Source: Methylococcaceae bacterium
GTDB taxonomy: Bacteria; Pseudomonadota; Gammaproteobacteria; Methylococcales; Methylococcaceae
Assembly (NCBI GenBank): GCA_005792805.1
Contig: SXQV01000123.1
Location: forward strand, 1-5,452
Direction: 5' to 3'
Length of the DNA stretch: 5,452 nt
Part shown: one piece after another, positions 1-5,452 of the stretch
Numbering within the stretch: position 1 is the first letter of the stretch
Layout: each line of letters starts with the position of its first letter
Program-made: the position numbers and the translations under genes
The notes under the pieces: model-generated
Told to the model about the DNA's origin: nothing
Databases searched by the model: none
Seen by the model: only the letters and a program-made list of their open reading frames with translations

Positions 1-174
1 CAGGAAAACATCTTCCACACCAAGATGATCCTGAAGGATTTCGTGCTCGACAACTACCTTTTCGACACCGACAAGGATGCCCTGACCCCTGACGAGCGAA
101 CCGCCATCCAGCGCCAGCTGAAGCACGAGATGGCAGAAATCTTTTATGGCCGCAATTACAAGCTGCGCCGCTGA
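1..174 (+). CDS. C-terminal fragment of an unidentified protein
   Basis: An open frame runs from the left edge to TGA at 172-174 and encodes the last 57 residues of a protein whose start lies outside the window. The fragment is soluble-looking and strongly charged, with alternating acidic and basic residues and a basic tail ending in NYKLRR. It has no membrane segment, cysteine pair or nucleotide-binding motif that I can recognise. Codon use is strongly biased to G/C at third positions (AAG, CTG, GAC, ATC), and the frame ends just before a strong hairpin terminator, which together support a real gene. It converges on the minus-strand block, so it is not in the same operon as glcF. I do not recognise the family and give no function. 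Confidence 0.75.
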   Translation, partial: QENIFHTKMILKDFVLDNYLFDTDKDALTPDERTAIQRQLKHEMAEIFYGRNYKLRR

Positions 175-189
175 GACAAAGCGATTTTT

Positions 190-234
190 ACTCGCGTAAA
201 AAAACCGGCTTCATGCCGGTTTTTTTACGCGAGT
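190..234. terminator. Bidirectional intrinsic terminator between convergent genes
   Basis: The arms 190-209 and 215-234 are perfect 20-base reverse complements around a 5-base loop (TTCAT). The core stem CCGGC/GCCGG is flanked by A7 (198-204) and T7 (220-226), so transcripts from either strand form a GC hairpin followed by a U run. It lies 15 bases after the TGA of the left-hand gene. On the minus strand it includes the TAA of glcF (225-227) and most of the two preceding codons. It should end both the left-hand + strand transcript and the minus-strand dusB-fis-purH-glcF transcript. This is inferred from structure; the repeat itself is read directly. Confidence 0.93.
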
Positions 235-1460
235 TGTCTGGCAAGAAGCGTCACCGGATGGAGCACCTCAATAGCGCCGAGGCCGCGCTGCTTTAGCCCG
301 GCGCGGAGGTGCATGGCACAACCTGGATTGGAGGTGAGCAGTACCGAGGATTGGCTGCCGTCAATGCGGTCTAGCACATCGTCGCGCAGCTCGGCGGCCA
401 TTTCCGGATGGTCAACCAGGTAGCTGCCACCGGCACCACAGCAGTGCACCTGAGCGGGTAGCGCGATCACTTTCAACCCTGGGATGCGCCCTAGCAGCGT
501 GGCGGCATGGCGATCGGCGCGCAGCACATTCTTCAAACTACAGGGAGAATGCAGACAAGCCGTTGTCGGCAACGGCTTGAATGCCAGGTCTGCCGGCCAG
601 GTCTGCTCTGCCAGAAACTGGCTGATGTCGCGCACACGCCGGCTGAAGCCCTGGGCGCTGACGGAAGGAGCGGTCTGGCCATATTCACCGAGCATCACCC
701 CGCAACCACTGGCAAGGCTGACGATGGCCGGGGCATCGGAATCCGCAAAGGCCGTGAGGTTCTGCTCGATGCGTTTTGCGGCGGACGAGGCGTCACCGGC
801 ATGCTGGTGCAGCGCACCACAACAGGTTTGGCGTTCCGGAATATCGACCCGAATACCGAGATGATTCATGACTGCCATGGCCGAGATCACGGTTTCTCTA
901 TCCAGCAGTTCCGCAGTACAGCCGAGGAACAGCGACGCCCGCGCCGTTTCCGCCCTGGTTGTGGACGGGTAGGAGCCTGGCGAGGGAAGCGGCCTGGAGT
1001 AAGCGGTGGGAAGTCCAGCCGCCATTTCACCGGCCCCAGCCAGGCAAGCCAGCGTTTTGACGGCGCTGGCAGCGACTCCGCCCATCACCTGGCCAGCCAT
1101 CGGAGCCAGCGTTGCACCCGTCAGAACACCGCGCATCAGTGTTTTCTTCAGGCGCAGGCTCAGCGAGCCCTCGCGGTTCTGGTGGTATGTGACTGAGCGA
1201 AAATGATCGACGATCTGCCCGTAGGGCACGTAGGCTGGGCAGACCGACTCGCAGGCGCGGCACAATAAGCAATTATCAACATGCGCATTGAGCTTTGGGG
1301 TTGCCTTGAGCTCATCCCTGGCCCAGCCCTGGATCAGGGACAGGCGGCCACGGGGCGATTCATTCTCGTCCCGGGTTTTCTGGTAGGTGGGGCAATATGG
1401 CAGACACAAGCCGCATTTAACGCAAATATCGGTTTGCTGGGCAAGGACAGGATCACTCAT
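225..1460 (-). CDS. glcF: Glycolate oxidase iron-sulfur subunit-like protein (GlcF family)
   Basis: A 411-residue Fe-S protein with the architecture of GlcF (E. coli GlcF is about 407). In GlcDEF the flavin subunits oxidise glycolate to glyoxylate and GlcF passes electrons toward the respiratory chain at the inner membrane. Visible here are two 4Fe-4S ferredoxin motifs of CxxCxxCxxxCP type (C13/16/19/23 and C64/67/70/74), then a GlcF-like SPRGRLSLI between them. Two cysteine-rich repeats follow: C181, C213-C214-G and C253; then C302/C307, C340-C341-G and C381. ATG 1460 is the only candidate start, because no in-frame ATG, GTG or TTG lies between it and the purH stop. No strong Shine-Dalgarno is seen. 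It sits 42 bp after purH. No glcD or glcE is in the window, so the partner flavoprotein is unknown. Related families with the same fold (GlpC, LutA/LldE) are the alternatives; the paired ferredoxin motifs plus SPRGR favour GlcF. Confidence 0.85.
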   Translation of the reverse strand: MSDPVLAQQTDICVKCGLCLPYCPTYQKTRDENESPRGRLSLIQGWARDELKATPKLNAHVDNCLLCRACESVCPAYVPYGQIVDHFRSVTYHQNREGSLSLRLKKTLMRGVLTGATLAPMAGQVMGGVAASAVKTLACLAGAGEMAAGLPTAYSRPLPSPGSYPSTTRAETARASLFLGCTAELLDRETVISAMAVMNHLGIRVDIPERQTCCGALHQHAGDASSAAKRIEQNLTAFADSDAPAIVSLASGCGVMLGEYGQTAPSVSAQGFSRRVRDISQFLAEQTWPADLAFKPLPTTACLHSPCSLKNVLRADRHAATLLGRIPGLKVIALPAQVHCCGAGGSYLVDHPEMAAELRDDVLDRIDGSQSSVLLTSNPGCAMHLRAGLKQRGLGAIEVLHPVTLLARQLA

Positions 1461-1502
1461 GACGGATTTGCCTGCGCCCGCTATTGATGGAGTAGTTAGC
1501 GT

Positions 1503-3065
1503 TTAGTGACGGAAATGCCGCATGCCGGTGAATACCATGGCCATGCCATGTTCATCGGCGGCGGCGATCACCTCGGCATCACGAACCGAGCCGCCCGGCT
1601 GAATCAGGGCGGTCACGCCCGCTTGCGCCGCCGAGTCGACGCCATCGCGGAACGGAAAAAAGGCGTCAGAGGCGACCACCGACCCCGCAACGGCCAGTCC
1701 GGCATCTTGAGCCTTAATGGCGGCGATTCGCGCCGAATACACCCGGCTCATCTGCCCGGCACCAACGCCGATGGTTTGGCCATGCCTGGCGTACACACTG
1801 GCGTTCGACTTCACGAACTTGGCGACATTCCAGGCAAACAGCAGGTCTTCAATTTCCTGATCGGTGGGCGTGCGCTGAGTAACCACCTGTAAATCAGATT
1901 TCCCGATGCGCCCATTGTCACGATTTTGCAGAAGCAGACCGCCGGTCACTCGCTTCAAATCCCATTCGTCAGGCGGGATGGAATCCCAGGTGCCGGTTTC
2001 CAGGACGCGAATATTGGCTTTAGCGGCAAGAATGGGCAGAGCCGCCGCGCTGATGGTTGGCGCCAGGATAACCTCAACAAACTGCCGGTCGACAATGGCC
2101 CTGGCTGTAGCGGCGTCCAGTTCGCCATTGAAGGCAATGATTCCGCCGAAGGCCGAGGTCGGATCGGTAGCATAGGCGCGGTCATAGGCTTCGGTCAGAT
2201 GCTTGCCAATGGCTACCCCACACGGGTTGGCATGTTTGACAATGACACAGGCCGGCTCCTCGCTGAAGGCTTTCACGCATTCCAGCGCCGCGTCAGCATC
2301 GGCAATATTGTTATAGGAGAGTTCCTTCCCCTGAACTTGGCGGGCCGTAGCGACCGATCCGTGAGGTGCATTCGGTTCTGCATAAAACGCACCCTGCTGA
2401 TGGGGGTTTTCCCCGTAGCGCATACCCTGCACATGCCGAAAGCGCAGCACCAGCGGGTCAGGGAAAGGTTCACTGCCTTCGATCTTGCCCAGATACTGGG
2501 AGATGGCCGCATCATAGGCAGCGGTATGGCGGAAGCTTTTGACTGCAAGGCGGAAGCGCGTAGCCTCTGACAACGCGCCCTGGTACTGGCGGAGTTCTTC
2601 CAGCACTGGGGCATAGTCTGCGGGGTCGACAACCACGGCAACGGACTCATGGTTTTTGGCCGCTGCACGGATCATGGCGGGTCCGCCGATATCGATCTTC
2701 TCGATGGCGTCTTCCAGTGAACAATCGGGCTTCGCGACCGTGGCTTCAAACGGATACAAGTTGACCACTACCAGGTCAATAGGGCCGATACCATGTTCCT
2801 GCATGACCTCCTCGTCGGTGCCACGCCGGCCCAGAATTCCGCCATGAATCCTGGGATGCAGCGTCTTGATTCGCCCCCCCATCATTTCAGGGAAGCCGGT
2901 GTATTCCGAAACCTCAATGGCCAGAATCTGGTTCTCGGCAAGCGCCCGGTAGGTACCACCAGAGGAGAGAATTTCAACACCAAGGGAGATCAATCCCCGA
3001 CACAAATCGACCAAGCCGGATTTGTCGGACACACTGATAAGGGCACGATTGACTTGGGTATTCAT
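1503..3065 (-). CDS. purH: Bifunctional AICAR formyltransferase / IMP cyclohydrolase PurH
   Basis: PurH catalyses the last two steps of de novo IMP synthesis in the cytoplasm: formylation of AICAR with 10-formyl-tetrahydrofolate, then ring closure to IMP. The 520-residue length fits the family (E. coli about 529). The N-terminal cyclohydrolase domain (about 1-200) shows SDKSG near residue 13, GGRIKTLHP with Lys67, NLYPF with Tyr104, and IDIGGPAMIRAAAKN at 124-138. The formyltransferase domain (about 205-520) shows MRYGENPHQ at 215, ELSYNNIADADAA at 248, the catalytic Lys277-His278 in KHANPCGVA, SNASVYARHGQTIGVGAGQMS around 420-440, FFPFRDGVD at 469, and the family-typical end MRHFRH. No key residue appears to be missing. 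ATG 3065 gives the usual short leader before the ALISVSDKSG strand. It lies 27 bp after fis, with no clear Shine-Dalgarno, so it is probably co-transcribed with dusB-fis. Identification is secure. Confidence 0.98.
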   Translation of the reverse strand: MNTQVNRALISVSDKSGLVDLCRGLISLGVEILSSGGTYRALAENQILAIEVSEYTGFPEMMGGRIKTLHPRIHGGILGRRGTDEEVMQEHGIGPIDLVVVNLYPFEATVAKPDCSLEDAIEKIDIGGPAMIRAAAKNHESVAVVVDPADYAPVLEELRQYQGALSEATRFRLAVKSFRHTAAYDAAISQYLGKIEGSEPFPDPLVLRFRHVQGMRYGENPHQQGAFYAEPNAPHGSVATARQVQGKELSYNNIADADAALECVKAFSEEPACVIVKHANPCGVAIGKHLTEAYDRAYATDPTSAFGGIIAFNGELDAATARAIVDRQFVEVILAPTISAAALPILAAKANIRVLETGTWDSIPPDEWDLKRVTGGLLLQNRDNGRIGKSDLQVVTQRTPTDQEIEDLLFAWNVAKFVKSNASVYARHGQTIGVGAGQMSRVYSARIAAIKAQDAGLAVAGSVVASDAFFPFRDGVDSAAQAGVTALIQPGGSVRDAEVIAAADEHGMAMVFTGMRHFRH

Positions 3066-3092
3066 TGATTTCTGGTTTGGAGGGGCTTTCGC

Positions 3093-3368
3093 TTATTCGA
3101 TGCCGTAGTGATTCATTTTTTTCCTCAGGGTGCCGCGACTGAGCCCGAGCACCTGAGCGGCCTTGGTCTGATTGAACTCGCAGTGTTCCAGAACGGTCTG
3201 GATCAGAGGCTGCTCGACTTCGCAAAGAACCAGCTCGTAAAGGTTGGTCGCACCATAACCATCGAGACGTGCGAAATAGTCCTTGAGCGCTGCCCGCACG
3301 TGCTGACTGAGTATGGAGTTGTCACTACAGTCCGGGGGCATCTTACCGGTTGCGCCTTTATCGGTCAT
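3093..3368 (-). CDS. fis: DNA-binding protein Fis
   Basis: Fis is a small homodimeric nucleoid protein that bends DNA and regulates rRNA, tRNA and many growth-phase genes. This copy has 91 residues (E. coli 98). Residues about 20-65 match the dimerisation helices, with LYELVLCEVEQPL at 43-55. The C-terminal helix-turn-helix (about 67-84) reads QTKAAQVLGLSRGTLRKK. Arg78, Thr80, Arg82 and Lys83 correspond to the E. coli DNA-contact residues Arg85, Thr87, Arg89 and Lys90, at a constant offset of seven. The N-terminal arm (about 1-19) is shorter and unlike that of E. coli. The start codon overlaps the dusB stop as ATGA, the classic dusB-fis arrangement, and only a weak Shine-Dalgarno-like stretch precedes it, so translation is probably coupled to dusB. 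In E. coli this operon is under growth-rate and stringent control with Fis autorepression; I cannot confirm that here. Confidence 0.97.
   Translation of the reverse strand: MTDKGATGKMPPDCSDNSILSQHVRAALKDYFARLDGYGATNLYELVLCEVEQPLIQTVLEHCEFNQTKAAQVLGLSRGTLRKKMNHYGIE
3365..3368 (-). promoter_or_regulatory. ATGA stop-start overlap joining dusB and fis
   Basis: Read on the minus strand, 3368-3365 is ATGA: ATG starts fis and TGA (3367-3365) ends dusB. The bases just upstream (TTGGGCTTGGC) hold only a poor Shine-Dalgarno match. This suggests that ribosomes finishing dusB re-initiate on fis, which would tie Fis output to DusB translation. Confidence 0.75.
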
Positions 3369-4342
3369 GCCAAGCCCAAATCGATCATCTGGTCAAACAC
3401 ATCCGCCACGTAAGCCAGTTGTCCCAGGGCGCTGGTTTCGGAATTGAATCCGGATTTGCAGTTCATATTGCAGGGAAGATGATCCATGTACCAGCCGAAA
3501 TGCTTGCGAGCGATTCGTATTCCTTGGTGTTCGCCATAGAAGGCGTGGAGTTCCTCCATATGCTCCAGAATGAGCTCGCGAATCTCCGAGTATTCGGGCG
3601 ATTTGCTGGAGGAATTGTCATGCGTCTGGCTCATCGCCCGGAAAATCCAGGGCTGTCCGAGCGCTGCCCGGCCCACCATAACGGCATCGGCTCCGGTTTC
3701 CTTTAGAACAGTGAGCGCCTTGCTCGGGCTGTCGATGTCCCCATTGGCAATGACCGGGATCGCTACCGCCTGTTTCACCTCGCCGATTGTACGGTATTCA
3801 GCCTCTCCGGAAAACCCGCAGGCCCGGGTGCGGCCATGCACGGTAAGCGCCTGAATGCCGGCGAGCACGGCAATTTTTGCAATGTTGACGGCGTTACGCT
3901 GGTGCGTGTCCCAGCCGGTGCGAATCTTCAGGGTAACGGGTATATCCACCGCACGAACAACCGCTTCCAGAATGTTGAACACGAGGAGTTCATCGCGCAT
4001 CAAGGCCGACCCGGCGGCCTTGCTACAGACTTTCTTGGCAGGGCAGCCCATATTGACATCAATGATTTGGGCGCCCCGATCCGCATTGAAGCGCGCGGCT
4101 TCGGCCATATCCCTGGGATCGTTGCCGAGAATCTGGACGGAACGCAAGCCGGCTTCGCCCCTGTGATCGGTGCGCAACAAGGTCTTGCGGTCATGGCGTA
4201 ATGCGGGGTTCGCAGAAACCATTTCGCTGACGGCCAGCGCCGCGCCATAGCGCCGGCAAAGCGTGCGGAAAGGGCGATCCGTAATGCCAGCCATGGGCGC
4301 AAGAATGTACGGGTTCTTCAGCGTATGGGGACCGATTTGCAT
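3365..4342 (-). CDS. dusB: tRNA-dihydrouridine synthase B
   Basis: DusB is an FMN- and NADPH-dependent enzyme that reduces a D-loop uridine of tRNA (U17 in E. coli) to dihydrouridine. From ATG 4342 the protein has 325 residues (E. coli 321). Counting from this start, LAPMAGITDRPFR at about 14-26 binds FMN, SEMVSANP follows at about 39, DVNMGCPAKKV at about 95 carries the catalytic cysteine Cys100, LKIRTGW at about 138 carries Lys139, TVHGRTR lies at about 167, ANGDI at about 199, and GADAVMVGRAALGQPWIF at about 217. The C-terminal helical tRNA-binding domain includes RIARKHFGWY. I chose ATG 4342 because MQIG aligns with the E. coli N-terminus MRIG and puts the cysteine at the same number. An in-frame GTG at 4366 would add eight residues (333 in all). 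Neither start has a good Shine-Dalgarno. It heads the dusB-fis-purH-glcF block. Confidence 0.95.
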   Translation of the reverse strand: MQIGPHTLKNPYILAPMAGITDRPFRTLCRRYGAALAVSEMVSANPALRHDRKTLLRTDHRGEAGLRSVQILGNDPRDMAEAARFNADRGAQIIDVNMGCPAKKVCSKAAGSALMRDELLVFNILEAVVRAVDIPVTLKIRTGWDTHQRNAVNIAKIAVLAGIQALTVHGRTRACGFSGEAEYRTIGEVKQAVAIPVIANGDIDSPSKALTVLKETGADAVMVGRAALGQPWIFRAMSQTHDNSSSKSPEYSEIRELILEHMEELHAFYGEHQGIRIARKHFGWYMDHLPCNMNCKSGFNSETSALGQLAYVADVFDQMIDLGLA

Positions 4343-4446
4343 GGAATCACATTGGGGTTGGGCCACTCATTACAGAGGGGCTCAGGTATGCAAGGTCGAA
4401 AGCATCGGGCTTCCGCTAGCGCATGGGGAAGAGACTGCTTGCCCGG

Positions 4447-5452
4447 TCATGCCGCTTGGATTATCCGTGAAATACCTTCCAGCACGGTGTCCACGGTGTG
4501 AGCCTGCATACAGGGGAATTCTCCATCGCAGGTCGGACGACGGTGGCAAGGTGAACACTCCCGAGGCACATAGAGCACCCGGCTATTTGTTCGAGTGGTA
4601 TCGAGGTAAGGGGCGGTTGAGCCAAACAGTGCCAGCGTCGGGGTATCCATCGCGATACCGAGATGGGTCAGCCCAGTATCCACGCCAATCAGAAGCCGGG
4701 CCTGATCGATAATCGCGGCACATTCAGCCAGCGAGGTTGTGCCGACGAGATTGGCGACAGTCCCGCTGGCCATCGTACTGATCCTCGCCGCGCGTTCCTT
4801 ATCTCCCGGTCCACCCAGCATGACCGGCGTGTAGCGTGAATTTAGTTTCTGCGCCAGCATTGCCCAACGATCATCAAACCAGTGTTTTTGAGGTCGGGTG
4901 GTAAAGGGCGCCAGCACGACATAATCCTTGCGGATACCGGTTTCTTCGAGCAATGCCACCGCCCGCCGCCTAGCCTCATCCGGGACGGCGATGTCCATCA
5001 CAAAACTTTCTGACGAGGCGCCAAGCCGGATGGCAAGATCCCGGTACTCCTTGCCGATGCGCGGGTCGTCCATTTCGCGCGGAACAACCTCGGTCATCAA
5101 CCACTGGCTACCTTCGCGGGAGCCCAGGCCAATGCGTCGGCCAGCCCCGCTCAACCAGCTCCAGACGCCGCTTTTAAGCAGGCCCTGCAGGTCGAGAACG
5201 AGATCATACTTTTCGGCGCGCAAGGATCGGATGAATTCCCGGACTTCCCTGGTCAGTGCGGGGTAATCTCCGGATTTACGCAGCGCCCGCCAACGCTGGC
5301 GCGGGAGTAAGTGAACGTGGTCGAGACGGGGGTTGTGCCGCAGCAATCCCGCCTGCGCCTCTTCGGCCAGCCAGGCGATGCGGGCTTCCGGATAGAGACT
5401 ACGCAGGGCAGGAATCAGGCCAGAGGCCATGATGATGTCACCGATGGCGCTC
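4447..5452 (-). CDS. ADP-heptose:LPS heptosyltransferase-type glycosyltransferase (GT9), N-terminus outside window
   Basis: GT9 enzymes such as WaaC and WaaF add heptose from ADP-heptose to the inner core of lipopolysaccharide on the cytoplasmic face of the inner membrane. The frame stays open to the right edge. The seven residues before the first in-window ATG (5430) read SAIGDII, the family N-terminal loop with its catalytic Asp (WaaC Asp13), so the true start is only about 8-10 codons beyond the window and ATG 5430 is internal. Numbering from that Met: YDLVLDLQGLLKSG at 75-88 resembles WaaC; APFTTRPQKHW with Lys182 matches WaaC Lys192; VDTGLTHLG at 250-258, with Asp251 and His256, is the nucleotide-sugar site; LFGST lies at 268-272. 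A tail with four cysteines (292, 295, 301, 307) is absent from E. coli WaaC and recalls other GT9 branches. The exact acceptor, and hence waaC, waaF or waaQ, is not settled. Confidence 0.9.
   Translation of the reverse strand, partial: SAIGDIIMASGLIPALRSLYPEARIAWLAEEAQAGLLRHNPRLDHVHLLPRQRWRALRKSGDYPALTREVREFIRSLRAEKYDLVLDLQGLLKSGVWSWLSGAGRRIGLGSREGSQWLMTEVVPREMDDPRIGKEYRDLAIRLGASSESFVMDIAVPDEARRRAVALLEETGIRKDYVVLAPFTTRPQKHWFDDRWAMLAQKLNSRYTPVMLGGPGDKERAARISTMASGTVANLVGTTSLAECAAIIDQARLLIGVDTGLTHLGIAMDTPTLALFGSTAPYLDTTRTNSRVLYVPRECSPCHRRPTCDGEFPCMQAHTVDTVLEGISRIIQAA

Noticed and set aside
507..1196. Long + strand open frame (229 codons) antisense to glcF
   Set aside because: It lies wholly opposite a well-supported Fe-S protein gene, its translation is rich in Arg, Gly and His with no domain, and no ribosome site precedes it. 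It is a typical shadow frame in GC-rich DNA.
1536..1551. CCATGGCCATGCCATG repeat-like palindromic stretch
   Set aside because: It encodes the conserved PurH residues HGMAMVF; the repetition comes from Met/Ala/His codons.
1926..2570. Long + strand open frame (214 codons) antisense to purH
   Set aside because: It is entirely opposite conserved PurH coding sequence and has no recognisable motif; a shadow frame.
3836..4201. + strand open frame antisense to dusB
   Set aside because: It overlaps the conserved catalytic core of dusB on the other strand and its translation has low-complexity shadow character.
4369..4393. Possible sigma-70 promoter for dusB: TTGCAT (4393-4388) and TGTAAT (4374-4369) on the minus strand
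   Set aside because: The spacer is only 13 bases, well short of the usual 16-18, and no better pair stands out in 4343-4446. A promoter may exist here but I cannot place it.
4400..4440. Hairpin between the glycosyltransferase stop and dusB (AAGCA/TGCTT plus CTTCC/GGAAG)
   Set aside because: The two 5-bp stems are separated by an unpaired internal loop and no U run follows, so it is too weak to call a terminator.

Overview
The window looks like ordinary chromosome from a non-enteric gammaproteobacterium of moderately high GC (judged by eye, not computed). The Fis protein matches the gammaproteobacterial type closely: its C-terminal half follows E. coli Fis almost residue for residue at the DNA-contact positions. 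The gene order dusB-fis-purH is the one known from Pseudomonas and relatives, whereas enterics keep purH apart from fis. The genus cannot be named from sequence alone.

Layout. Bases 1-174 (+ strand) are the last 57 codons of an unidentified gene entering from the left edge. It converges on a long minus-strand gene block. The two converge at a perfect 20-bp inverted repeat (190-234) with A7/T7 tracts, which should terminate transcription from both sides and contains the stop codon of the last minus-strand gene. From right to left the minus strand carries: a family 9 (heptosyltransferase-type) glycosyltransferase (4447 to beyond 5452, N-terminus cut by the window edge); a gap of about 100 bp; dusB, tRNA-dihydrouridine synthase B (3365-4342, possibly from GTG 4366); fis (3093-3368), overlapping dusB by 4 bp (ATGA); purH (1503-3065); and a glcF-like Fe-S protein gene (225-1460). 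Gaps are short (27 bp fis-purH, 42 bp purH-glcF), so dusB-fis-purH-glcF is probably one transcription unit ending at 190-234.

Functionally the block joins growth-linked genes: tRNA modification (DusB), a nucleoid protein and growth-phase regulator (Fis), and the last two steps of IMP synthesis (PurH). A glycolate-oxidase-type iron-sulfur subunit sits where purD usually lies. No glcD or glcE partner is in view. The heptosyltransferase upstream points to lipopolysaccharide core synthesis and may be a separate unit.

I found no mobile element, CRISPR array, tRNA, rRNA or evident novel system. The points worth a second look are the purH-glcF pairing, the terminator overlapping the glcF stop, the unsettled dusB start with a tiny upstream reading frame, and the cysteine-rich tail of the glycosyltransferase.
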